From assembly GCF_033958435.1 (NCBI RefSeq), contig NC_134138.1:266577798-266641797 (forward strand): a stretch of 64,000 bases of DNA, written 5' to 3'. Positions 48,995-59,639 of this stretch are shown here, one piece after another. Position 1 is the first letter of the stretch, and every line of letters begins with the position of its first letter. Source of the DNA: Carettochelys insculpta. Its lineage: Eukaryota; Chordata; Testudines; Carettochelyidae. The position numbers and the translations under genes were made by a program. The notes beneath the pieces were generated by a model. It saw only the letters and a program-made list of their open reading frames with translations. It was not told the origin of the DNA and made no database searches.

Positions 48995-49188
48995 TTATAG
49001 CCTTGGGGGGCAGGGGGAGACAGCAGGCCAATGCGCAAATCACTAAGCTAAACCCAGGTTTGTGAATCTGATCTGTGAGGGGGTCACTTAGGGATCTGGG
49101 GCAAATAGATTTATTTTAAAAAAGGCGGGGGGAAGGTGGGGGACTGGACTCAATGACCTCCTGAGCTCCCTCCCAGCCCTGAGATGTG
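48995..49188 (+). mobile_element. tRNA-like SINE with CR1-type 3' tail
   Basis: CTAAACCCAGGTTTGTGAATC with a B-box-like stretch, then GGGTCACTTAGGGATCTGGG and the CR1-like tail GGACTGGACTCAATGACCTC / CTCCCAGCCCTGAGAT. This order is typical of reptile CR1-mobilised SINEs. It directly follows the tRNA-Ser-like sequence. Confidence 0.65.
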
Positions 49189-49189
49189 A

Positions 49190-49590
49190 TGTGTAGCTTC
49201 CCCAACTCTGATCCCACCCCAAATCCCCATATTGTTTCTCTCTTTTTGCCCTGCCCAACCTCTACTCCATGTCAACCCCCCAGACCCTGCACCCCTATCC
49301 CAGGTCACCACACCCTCCTTTGCCCAAACTTCCTCCTGCAGACCAATCCATTACCCCACGCTCACTTCTGCACCCAGCCTCCAACCCAGATCCAACACCT
49401 CCATTAACAGCATGGAAGAGTGTGGCCCTGACCACTTTCCAAATTCTTAGTACGCCCACTCCCAGCAAAAATTATTGCCCACCTGGAGCAGAACATTGTT
49501 GCTAGCAGCAGTGTGGAAATATGGACACAGCATTACAAAGCCTTCCTAGCTGTGGGGAATGGACACTCCAGGAGCATAGGAAACAATTTG
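49190..49590. other. C-rich intergenic stretch, no gene
   Basis: CCCCAxCC-rich sequence giving proline-rich open frames in several phases, which is a composition effect. It is probably decayed MITE core. Confidence 0.5.
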
Positions 49591-49595
49591 CGGTG

Positions 49596-50047
49596 CAGTA
49601 GTCCCTTGCTATGTGAGGGTTGTGTTCCCACACACCATTGCATAGCTCAAATTTCACGTAAGTTGAGGGGCGGGGGGTAGCGTTTTTGCCCAGGAGAACA
49701 CACGTTCAGCAGCCAGGGAAGCAGCAGCAGCACCTCAAGCTCCTTTTGAAAGGTAAGTCCTGCCATTTGGGGGGGGGGTGGCAGTTGGGGAGGGTTAAGC
49801 TTGGAGGTGGGTTGGGGGCTGTGGAAGTGGGGGCAGGGGCATTAAGCCTGGGGTGGGTTAGGGCTGCAGTGAGGAGTGAGCTGGAGCTGCAAGGCCTTGT
49901 GGGGAAATTGAGCTGGGACCAGGCCTGCAGGGAGGGGGAGAGGGAAAGTGAGTGCCGTGGCGGGGGGGGTGAGCTGGGGCTGGGGCTTGGGGGGTCGTGT
50001 TAATGCAAGTTAAGCGCACCTTGATCGTGCTTTTCGAGGAATTACTG
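49596..50047. mobile_element. Tigger/pogo-like MITE, 452 bp, flanked by TG
   Basis: Left end CAGTAGTCCCTTGCTATGTG, complement of right end CAGTAATTCCTCGAAAAGC. The flanks are TG on both sides (49594-49595, 50048-50049) instead of TA. AGCTCCTTTTGAAAGGTAAG at 49738-49757 is the inverse of the motif in the 22076 copy. Confidence 0.7.
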
Positions 50048-50239
50048 TGTGCCTAAATCTGGCATGTTTTGGCTCATGCTTACAGCAGATTTAACCCATA
50101 GTAAGTCTGGTTAGTTGTCAATGGAGCTGGCCTAAAGCCTGCGATTGCATGCAGAGCCAGATGGAGAAAGGGGCTTCAGGAGCTGAAGCTCCTGTGTTCT
50201 GGGTCAGCCCTTCCTGCAGGGGCGAAGCGGCTCCATGTG

Positions 50240-51560
50240 TTTGCCACCCCTCCCCCACCTCAGCTGAAGCCATGTGGCTGTACTGCCTCTACCTGGTGAC
50301 TCAGCCCCCTGCAGCTCTGTAAGGACCTTGGCCTGCGGCAGTGCCGCCTCTAGGCAGTGTGGGCCAACACAGCTCGCCCCTCCGTGTCTGGTCGACCCTT
50401 GGGCCTTGTCCCCTTTAAGGGACGGCCGGAGGAAAACGAACAGTTTGGGAGCCCCACCCTCAGTTCAGGGTGGGGCAGCAGGTATGCCGCTATCCACCAA
50501 ACGAAACGGCTTTGGATAGGTGAGGGGCTGCCCCTCCAGGGAGATGGGGTAGGGGGTCACAGGCCCTCCCACTCCACTGCATCCCTACTGATTGCTCACA
50601 CCCTGAGCTTGGTAGTGGGGATCCAGACCACGACCCACCACCATAGGCTCAGGGGGAGCATTCCCTGGGCCCCTTCCTACCTCGACCTCCATCGGCGCTG
50701 GTTCCCAGTTGGCCTGGTCCACTGGTTCAGGCTGCTGGGTTTCCTCTGGGTAGATCTCCCTTGGCAGCTCCGGCCGGTCAGACATCTCCACATCATTTGG
50801 GTAGTCCACCGGTGGCAAGACAGTGGGCTCTGGATGGTCGGAGGTCTCAGTGCTGTGGGTGTCAGGCAGGACTCCAGGACCATGCTCTTCTGGAACCCCA
50901 GGGTAACTAGCCACGGGCAGTCTACGGTTCTGGCGGGGCCTCGGGAGGGGAGGGGAAGTCGTAGTAGTAGCCCAATGGCAGACTTGGCTGTGGCTGCCCA
51001 GGCTGGTCTGAACCGCTGGGAGGCAACTCTCACTGGTGGGACGGTTGGCGGCAGGTCCCCTGGCCCTGACACCCAGAAGCCTGGTCAGAGACCTCCACCC
51101 TGCTTGGAGGCCCGGCCTTTAATGGGCCTCAAGCCCTGACCCTGGCCCTTCTGGCTCTAGGCACTGCCCTCTGAGGGGCGGGGCACAGGTGTTCTGACTC
51201 TAGGCCTGCCCACCAGGGTCTCTGAATGGCCTCCTCCGCCTCTGAGTCAGGGAGAGGCCACAGCACCTCACTACAAGTTCCCATTGGCCAGGAGTTGTGG
51301 CCAATGGGATTTGTGAGGGAGGGGAAGGCTCCACCTGAAGAGGAGCATGGCGCTCTCTGTTCCCCTCAAACACTAGCCAGGAGCTGCCCTAGGTGAGCAC
51401 CCTGAACCCAGCCCTGAGCCCTCTCCTGCACCTGCACTCCATCCCTATACCCCCAACCCCAACTGCCGCCTTTGAGCCCCTTTGCAGACACCACTGCTCC
51501 TACCTCAACTCTCAGACCCATCCCACACACTGAACTAAATTTTGGCCGTGCCCTAGAGCC
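50240..51560. repeat. GC-rich unclassified block with promoter-like CCAAT dyad
   Basis: High GC and CpG-containing, with a 260-codon open frame on + (50357-51139) overlapping a 109-codon frame on minus (50585-50914). Neither shows a recognisable domain. The block reads like a reptile LTR or unclassified repeat, but no paired LTR was found in the window. A host CpG island cannot be excluded. Confidence 0.35.
51280..51308. promoter_or_regulatory. Inverted CCAAT-box pair
   Basis: CCCATTGGCCA and TGGCCAATGGG form perfect 11-bp inverted arms seven bases apart, placing two CCAAT boxes (NF-Y type) in opposite orientation. No downstream transcription unit was identified. Confidence 0.4.
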
Positions 51561-52048
51561 TACAGGCTCCACAAAAACCTGGGCCCCCAGAAGAGTTGAT
51601 CTGGCCTAGACTGAATAGGCACTTGTGGTATAGGAATGCCATTCCCATAGCTGACACTAGCACATGGCAGAGAATCTCCTCCCTGACCTGCCCTCCCACA
51701 TTCGGTTTGGAAAGCTGAGCTGTTTTTTCCACCCATCTTAGTGAGATCTTCTGCAGCAGCTTCAGAGCATTACAGACAGAGGTGTGGTGCTGGTCACCAA
51801 CGCTGAGCAGAGATCACAGGCAGAATGGCCTACATATGTAGTGAGAGGAGAAGGGAGGATATAGATAGGGCCCTGCTGGTCTGATGTGCCATTAAGCCCT
51901 GGAAAAACCTACAGCAGCCCTCCCTTACAAAGTGGAAGATGCCTAATTATGACATAGCAAAGACAACAGCTTTGAGGTGCCTCAGGCAATGACAATCTCG
52001 TTCCTTTCAGGCTGGACAGGGTCGGAACTGGTGAGTCCCAATCTCTTA

Positions 52049-52315
52049 GGCCAGGTCTATCCTAGACCTAAAATTCAATCCAAGATGTGCAATTCAGGCT
52101 ACGACAATTGTGTAGCTGGCATTGATGTATCTAGGATCGACTTATCTGGCTGCCCTCACAGGGGGAGGTTGATGGGAGAACTTCTCCTGTCTACCTGCCT
52201 TAGTTCTTGCAATAATGAGTACAGAGGTCAACGGCTGAGCCCTGATAGTTCAATTTTGCATGTCTTCACTAGGTATGTGAAATCGAATCCCGGAAGATCG
52301 ATCTCCTGGTAAGTA
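52049..52315. mobile_element. Harbinger-like MITE, right end truncated
   Basis: Starts GGCCAGGTCTATCCTAGACC directly after TTA (52046-52048), matching the end of the 42862 element. Internal GATCGATCTCCTGG motifs match the window-start remnant. The right inverted end is missing; a CR1/SINE tail follows. Confidence 0.65.
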
Positions 52316-52321
52316 TCGATG

Positions 52322-52420
52322 TACTGCAGAATCATAGTGCTGGAAAGGACTTCAGGAAGTCATCTGATCCAGCCCCCTGCTTCATTCTCTGGGCAAGCAA
52401 GTTCCTGCAGAAATGAGCTC
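52322..52420 (-). mobile_element. CR1/SINE 3' tail, antisense
   Basis: CAGAATCATAGTGCTGGAAA ... GGAAGTCATCTGATCCAGCC is the complement of the CR1/SINE 3' end (GGACTxGATGACCTCCTGAGG ... TATGATTCT). The stretch 52430-53620 that follows shows no gene. Confidence 0.7.
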
Positions 52421-53633
52421 GCAGCTTCTCTGTGTCTCCAGTAGCTAGACGGCTCCATTTGAAGCTCCTGCTCAGAGGGAAGAGCAGCATGTGCTAAAGT
52501 CAGCCTGATGGCACAAGAAGTTCTGACAGGAGTGGGGGGGATGGTGGTTGGCTCTTGGCTCTCCTTATATCATTATTTCCCTGAATGAAACTCCCCCAGC
52601 CAAACATCTGGCCCCTAACAAGAGTGACTGGCATACAGATGAGAAAGCAGCAATGCTACTATTGTTAATGTTGGCTTTGTTTCCATAAAGTAGTGCTCGT
52701 GCTCTCTGCACAATAGATAGGTAGGTTGCCAAGTCCCAGCTGGAAGAAACTGATGTATTTAAACAAACCCGCTTCTGTGATGCAGAAATGCCAAGTCTCT
52801 ATTTTCCAGCTTCTTTGTATCTTTTCAGATAAACGTAAAATCTGATGATGTGCCTGCGCTCTGCAGGGTGACGAAATAGTTTGCACCCTTAGTGGTTTAC
52901 TAAGGGTATTTGGTACAGTCCTGCTGAGGATGGATCAGAACTTACACTCCCTGATGATGACTGCTGTGGAGACTGGTTTATTGTACCTATGGCTGGTAGG
53001 TTACAGTGTGACTAGCACCAACATGCTGTGTATAAACTCTGGTTGAGGCGTTGGAGGAGCAAGCTGTAAAAAGTTGCTATTGATACTGGACTTGCAGTAG
53101 CATTCAGGAGAGTTATTGTCCCCCTAGGCACCTGCCAGAAATATAAATGGTAAATGGGGTGTCCCCTCCCTGCTCTCTCTGTGGGCCTCCCTGCACTCCC
53201 CCCATCTTTACAGGCACCATGCCTCTGACCATCATAGTATTTTCATAAGCATAGCTTTGTTCAGCTTCAGAGTATTTCACAAACGCTGCCTGCTCCTTCC
53301 CCCACCCATCCCATGATCATTCTCCCCATTTTACAGATGATGGTGCAGGACCCAATGCGGACAGGTTTGACCATTTGTCCTGTTAGACCTGAAGTAAAAG
53401 TCAAGAGTGCCTGGCTTCAAGCCTTCCCTCTCCTCAGGTGTCAAGTTACCCTGAGAACGTCCTGCCTCTTTAAATCAGAACAAAGGATTTCGGCAGCTGT
53501 CGTGCCCTTAGGCTGTATTACAAACTCCAAAGAGGGCAGGCAAAGTTACAAACTATGGCCATTATGCAGCTCTTAGTTCCTCCATGCTACAGCGTGCACT
53601 GGTGCAAAACTCTGGGAGTAACAATTGCTAGAG

Positions 53634-53928
53634 CAGTGTTTTTAAGCTATGTTCTGCAAGACTCTGGTGTTCCTTGAACAGCTCTCAGGTGCGCCACAAG
53701 CATCTGACATTGATGATCTCATATGCTGACGGTCTATATTACTTCTTCATTGCTAGGAAACCTGATTGAATGACGTCCTTTTGTTTTTGCTGTGTATGTT
53801 GCTATTTGTGTTTGGTTTTGTTTTGCTTTTTTTTGTCTGACAATTTTTTTAAGAAAAATTTTCATAGGTGTTCAGCATACAAAATATTGTTTGGTATTCT
53901 GTGATCTCAAAAAGCTGAAGAAACACTG
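53634..53928. mobile_element. hAT-type MITE, 295 bp, CTAGAG target
   Basis: Flanked by TGCTAGAG (53626-53633) and CTCTAGAG (53929-53936), six of eight identical. Left end CAGTGTTTTTAAGC, complement of right end CAGTGTTTCTTCAGC. The interior is T-rich (TTTGTTTTTGCTG). Confidence 0.75.
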
Positions 53929-55157
53929 CTCTAGAGACAGGCTGTAGGCACCCACTTTGTTTTCTCCTTAGCACAACTTCAGCCTACTACTGTTCAGCTA
54001 CCTAAAGCTGACCAAACAGAGAGAGAAAAAAACAGCACTTTAGAGCGTAGATGGGTCCTGTAATTCCCACGAGGGGAGGATGCTTGTAATTATTAGCAGA
54101 TTACTTGGTATTTTTCTGTATCGTTCCAATTTTAGTATATTTCGGGTGTCCAGGGAGGGGTAGCACCTCTGGTGTGGGGACTTGTTGTGTCTCTTCAGGA
54201 GCAGTTCATGCACCTTTGGTCCCCACATAGCACCCAGCTCTCTGCACCTGTGGCTCCAAGAAGCTGTCACATGCAGCGTCCACACCCTGATAAACTGCTT
54301 CAAAGGCAGGCTAAACCAGCTGAGGGTAGCCAGCAGGTCTGAAACCTGCAGTGAGATAGGGAATTGCGTGTCCCAGCATGCAAAGTTGGCCCCGGTGCAT
54401 TGGACGGATGAGATCAACAGCAAGATCCAATGACCAGGAAGGCAGTTCTGCAACACTCTGTGGAGAGCAAAGGGCATGACAAGGCACCAAAGACAGCATG
54501 GCCACCCACTGCAGCCTAGGAAGTCCCAGCTGTGACGAATTTTCGTATCACTGGAACCAGGCTTCTGAGGTCTCGAGAGTGGAACTGCCCCTGTGCAACG
54601 GCTTTTCCACTTTAAACATTCTCCTGCACAGGTTCTTTTCACAGTCTCATCACTTGGTATTTATATGACAATGTTATAAATGTAGAATCTGCTTCATGGC
54701 CTAAAACAGTTCAAAAGTTTACCAAACATATTGACTGTTCTTTGATCAAGGAGCTGCTCTTTCAGCTGGGTTGTTTGGTCTTTCTCTATTTACTTCAGTA
54801 ATTCCAGTTTGTTAATTTCACTACTTCAAAAGCAGCAAAATCACTGCTTATACACAAGCACAATGCTTCCCTTTCCAAACCAGTAACAGAATCCCAACAC
54901 ACTATTGCTTACGCCAGCAGTTCCAGGCACTCTGGAGACCCATCTGAAAAAGAGGAAGCAGATGGGGCAGGACAAATCCAGTAAGATCTCCTTCCTTGTA
55001 AATAACACTCCCTGTAGTTTACTTGCTGTTATCCTTTCCACAGACCCCATTACTCATGCTGCCTGCATAAGGAGTATTAGCAATTGCCTTTGCCAGGACA
55101 GAGCATAGCCTGCTGTTTAAATGTGTACCTGCTTAGGGGAAGTCCAGATTTGCAGGT

Positions 55158-55950
55158 TCTCTGATGAGGACTTCCTGCACCTTAGATTTAGCTTTCAGCC
55201 TTGCAAGATTAAACAGTTTCCTGTCAGATCTTGTGTGCAATAAGATGCCCTCTGTTGAAGGTCCAAAGGCGTGTTTGAGGAGGAGTGTGAAGAAGATCCC
55301 GAACAGTGTTGGAGCAAGGATGTATCCTTGTTTGACGCAGCTCCTGATGCTGAAAGCATCTGATAACGTTCCATCGTATTGGACGGTTCCTCTCATGTCT
55401 TCGTGGAAAGACTGGATCATCTTGAGTAACCGTGGTGGACATCCTATCTTGTGGAGCAGCTTGAACAGTCCATCCCTGCTGACCAGGTTGAAGGCCATGG
55501 TTAGGTCAATGAAGGCTATGTAGAGTGGCTTCCTCTGCTCCCTGCATTTCTCCTTCAGCTGCCTCAGAGAGAAGACCGTGTCGACGGTAGATCTCTCTCT
55601 GCATGGAATCCGCACTGTGATTCATGGTACACCCTCTCAGCAATCTTCTGGAGTCTGCCAAGGATGACGTGAGCGAACAGTTTACCAGTGGTGCTTAGGA
55701 GGGAGATTCACAGTAATTGTTACAGTCACTTCTGTCTCCTTTGTTCTTATACAAGGTTATGATGTTAGCATCACACATATCCTGTGGAACCTCTCCTCCC
55801 TCTCTCCAGCACAGGCACAGTAGCTCATGTTGGGGTTCCAGGGGAGTGTCTGTGGCACACTTGATTACCTCTGGTATACCATCCTGGCCCGGGGCCTTTC
55901 CTACTGCAATGTTGTTGATGGCTTTCTTCAGTTCATCCACAGTTGGTTAC
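55158..55950 (-). pseudogene. LINE reverse transcriptase, N-terminal half (inverted segment)
   Basis: Minus-strand frames 55695-55940 and 55133-55615 give DELKKAINNIAVGKAPGQDG (palm entry), DANIITLYKNKGDRSDCNNY, ERSTVDTVFSLRQLKEKCRE, PLYIAFIDLTMAFNLVSRDG (first catalytic aspartate region) and SCVKQGYILAPTLFGIFFTL. It ends at VQEVLIRE, just before the position of the family's F-A-D-D box. One frame break lies near 55620-55690. Confidence 0.8.
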
Positions 55951-55952
55951 TA

Positions 55953-56700
55953 GCTTCAGAAGCTGTTGGATCGGTTCTCCAAAGCATGCAAGGACTTTGG
56001 GCTCTCCATCAGCCTAAAGAAGGCAAATGTACTTGCTCAGGACGTTGCTGTTTCTCCATCAATCAGCATTGACAACTATACATTAGAGGTCGTCCACGAG
56101 CGCATTTACCTTGGGTCCACCATCACTGACACCCTGTCCTTGGAGACTGAGCTAAATAGGAGGATTGGTAAAGCAGCCACAACTCTGTCCAGACTCAGCA
56201 AGAGAGCGTGGAATAACATCAAGCTGTACACTCACACGAAAATGCAAGTCTACAGAGCCTGCAAGTGAGACTTGCAAGTGAGCCTGCAAGTGAGACTTGG
56301 ACTCTGTACACCCACCAGGAAAAGAGGCTGAATGTCTTCCACTTATGCTGCCTCGGGCGCATCCTTGGAATATCGTGGAAGGACAGTGTGTCCAACACCA
56401 CCGTCCTCGAGCAAGCTGGAATCCCAACCATGCACACCCTCCTCAGGCAGCGGCGGCTCCGCTGGCTTGGCCACGTCCACAGGATGAATGATGGAAGGAT
56501 CCCAAAAGACAACCTGTATGGCGAGCTAGCCTCTGGCAAAAGACCTCCCGGATGCCCCCAGCTGCTCTACAAAGATGTATGCAAGAGAGACCTTAGGGAA
56601 GTAGACATCAAGCCAGACAGCAGGGAGGAGCTGGCAGACGATCGCAGCAGATGAAGGCAGGAACTATACAAGTCTCAGGACTAAAATCAGAAATACAAGG
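55953..56700 (+). pseudogene. LINE reverse transcriptase, C-terminal half (forward segment)
   Basis: Plus-strand frames 55966-56268 and 56265-56654 continue the same protein: DRFSKACKDFGLSISLKKAN, YLGSTITDTLSLETELNRR, RRLRWLGHVHRMNDGRIPKD, LYGELASGKRPPGCPQLLYK. A small direct duplication (GCAAGTGAGACTTG) at 56259-56298 shifts the frame. Downstream, 56790-56870 reads as a C-terminal Cys/His cluster (C-x2-C ... H-x3-H). The F-A-D-D box itself is missing between the two halves. Confidence 0.8.
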
Positions 56701-56999
56701 GCCTTCAGAAGGGTGAGTTGAGGATCACACAGCTAGCAAAGGAGAAGCGAGCCCACAGAGCACAGCAAGGACCTGCCAGGCACCCATTACATATGCAACA
56801 GATGCAGCAAGGACTGTCACTCTCATGTGGGTCTTCACAGTCACAGCCAATGCTGCAAATGAGGATGCCAAACAGAACTATGAAGGGCGCGCTCCATAGT
56901 CTACGTAGACTGAAGGATGCTACTACTACTACTAGATTTGCAGGTATTCTAGTCTACTCCCTGTACCCCTCCTGCAGAATAATCTGAACGCTTCCTTCT

Positions 57000-59410
57000 G
57001 ACTGCATAGCTCTTGCTGCTTGCCTACCCGATTTCTGCAACTGGCCTGGGTCTGTTTTCTGGGACCTGTGCTAGGAAGTCCTCATTCCCTAGTTATTGTT
57101 AACTTGCCCCTTTGCTAGTTTTCACTGGAAACCAAGGCTAAAACTGTGTACACCCTCTTTTGCCTAGCACAGTGCTCTCTTAGTGACCACACCATCCAAG
57201 AGCCTGCCCAGCCTGGGCCTAAATTTGAATTTCTTAACATATGTCTATGCTGCAACTAGACATGAGTGGCTGGCCTCCACCAACTGACTTGCATTCAGGG
57301 GGCTTAGGCTCAGGGCCGTTTTTAGATATTTGGGTTTGAGCTGCAGCCTGAACTCTGGGACCCTCGCACCTCTCATGGTCCTAGGACAGGGGTGGGAGCT
57401 GGTTTCCATCAGAGAAGTTTTTCCTGCCAGCCTTACTTAAGTGCCCTGCATGTAAAACAAGGACATGTGAAGTGAGGTATGCACACAACACTGAGAGCTG
57501 TGTGCTCCCTCCGCTTCCACTCACTAGCGCTGGTGTGGTGCAGGTGACACAGCCCGGTATGCAAGCACACTTAGCAAAACTACCTGATCCTGGGAGGTCG
57601 TCTTGGTTATGACAATCTCGTGGCTCACTGAGATGAAGGGCCACTCGCTAGCCTCGGTTGTCTATCTCTGCCCTAGAACCTACCCCCAGCCTGAGCCTGA
57701 ATGCCCACAACACAACTAAAGAGTCCCTTAGCCCAAATAGGGTGACCACTCATCCCACATGGGGCAAGCGGAGTATCCAGGGCTCCCCACAGCAGCCCAG
57801 GCTCCCTGGGCAGCTCTTACCATGGCCAAGCACTGACTTCCGCCTTGACCTCAGGGAAAAGAGGAGGGGCAGGGACAGGAGTACAGGGGGTGGGGCTCTT
57901 GCAAATGTCCTGCTTTGAATAGGTGCCCCACACCAAGTTCCTTAAACCCAAGTCCTCTGGCATAGGCCAGCTGCAGGTGTTTCAGGGCATGTCTATACTG
58001 CAGTTAAAGACTGAGATCAGACAACTGTAAAGTTACACATGTTCTGTGCTGTGATAAGGGCACTGTGTGATGATTCCTCTTTGTATTCCATGGGGACTGC
58101 TGCACCATAGCACCTGCTGGAGCACAGCTGTCCTCTCCTGTGGGGTTTGACAACCAGACGCAAGCTGACCGCCGATGGTTGGTTGCCTCGCAGAGGTTAT
58201 AGGACTTCATACCACCACAGCGGAGTCAATGCACTGATGGTGTGAAGTATAGTCGCTGCCCACGAAGTCCTGTGTGATTTCAGGTTCAAATAACTAAACG
58301 TTAATCATGTCATGTGTTACTTTATTTTAAAAAAACAACTTGAATCATTGAAGACGTCAGCTCTCTCCAGGGCAAGTGAGTTGGCTGTTCCTCAGATCTA
58401 CCACCCACTGAATATCACGGCCCACGAAAACTAACTTCTTGCATGATGAGAGCTCCTGTGTAAGCAGGGCAGATTATTATGATATCTATTAACACCAAAG
58501 GCCCAGGGAAATGTGTCCACATGATTTCCAAAAGTTTAATGAAAACAATTTTTAAGCAAACGCTCCCCAGCAATGTTAGAAACCTCACGGTTCTGGCAGC
58601 GAACCAGACCACGATCTTCGCTACGCAGCGTCTGAGATGTGCAAAAAGAAAATAAAGCTGTGAAATAACATTCTATAATTATTTTATTTCCTATAACTGG
58701 GCATATTGTTTTTGTAATACATGGAAAGCCTGCTGACTACAATTCAGAGTTTAAGGACAGTGGCCCATCAAGAGCAGAAAGTGAAAGATGGAGGTAAAGC
58801 TCATGGTGTCCAGCGTCTGTTTCACACACTTCTAAAACTGTACTTGAGGCCAACATGAGCTTGGCCTTGATAGAAGTATGCGGTCAGCTCCTTGCTGCTG
58901 CTTATCTGATTTACGCTGTCAAGGTGTACTCCAAGAACAGGAAGACATTACTATGAATTGAATAAATAATTCTTCCTAGTGTTATCTAGGTCACCACTGA
59001 AGCATCATGTCCTGGATGCACAGCTCATTCTCTTCAGCATGTCAAAAGAAAGTACTTTTGCTTTTGATCTGAACTCAGAAATCCAAAATCAATGAACTGT
59101 CTTCCAACTGCCACCAAATACCTCAAGAATCTCACTGGCCATTGTTCTGAGACGTGTTGCCATGAGGGGGCAGCCTATGTGAGGCCCTGGGTGATACATT
59201 AGCACAGCTGAGCTGCACAAGACTCAGACATTGATTTGGGAGAACCCTTCCATGAGCCATTCCCTAACTGGAGGCTTTATGGCTAATAAGCATTTTGCTA
59301 TCTTCCCTGATTTGAGATTGGTGCCTACAAGCCAGATGCTCGGGAAGGGAAGCATCTTGTTGGTTGGGGTTTTTTTTTTTTTTTTTTGTGTGAGTGATAA
59401 ATTTTTGCAG
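57000..59410. other. Intergenic stretch with weak MITE remnants
   Basis: GACAGGGGTGGGAGCTGGTT at 57384-57403 looks like a hAT MITE start and CAGGGCATGTCTATACTGC at 57983-58001 a Harbinger-like start, both without confirmed partners. No gene or exon-like structure was recognised. A T-run lies at 59370-59387. Confidence 0.4.
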
Positions 59411-59414
59411 GTTA

Positions 59415-59633
59415 GGTCCATAAATGGCTATTAGCCAGGGATAAAGTATGGTGCCCTAGCCTTCAGAACAAGGGCAGGAGATGGATGGCAGGAGATAAAT
59501 CACTTGATCATTGTCTTCTGTTCTCCTTCTCTGGGGCACCTGGCATTGGCCACCGTCGGCAGATGGGATGCTGGGCTGGATGGACCTTTGGTCTGACCCA
59601 GTATGGCCGTTCTTATGTTCTTATGAGTCCCAT
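59415..59633 (-). repeat. Interspersed repeat, reverse copy of 43655 family
   Basis: GGCTATTAGCCAGGGATAAA, GGATGGCAGGAGATAAATCA, CTGGCATTGGCCACCGTCGG and GGTCTGACCCAGTATGGCCG are the complement, in reverse order, of the 43655-44012 copy. Confidence 0.8.
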
Positions 59634-59639
59634 ACAATG

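Larger units (their letters stand above)
55158..56933 (+). mobile_element. Non-LTR retrotransposon, 5' half inverted (twin priming)
   Basis: A single insertion bounded by a perfect 12-bp direct repeat AGATTTGCAGGT (55146-55157 and 56934-56945). The left 790 bases carry a LINE reverse transcriptase on the minus strand; the right ~980 bases carry its C-terminal continuation on the plus strand and end in a (TAC)4-like tail. This order is the signature of twin priming during target-primed reverse transcription. The clade is not assigned; the short triplet tail is RTE-like. Confidence 0.85.

Noticed and set aside
50357..51139. 260-codon plus-strand open frame
   Set aside because: Lies in a GC-rich block where stops are rare, overlaps a long frame on the other strand, and shows no domain. 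Kept only as an unclassified block.
54040..54642. 200-codon minus-strand open frame
   Set aside because: No recognisable domain; Cys/Trp-rich composition without pattern, no splice context, and the region lies in repeat-rich intergenic DNA. I tried Harbinger nuclease and LINE motifs without a fit.
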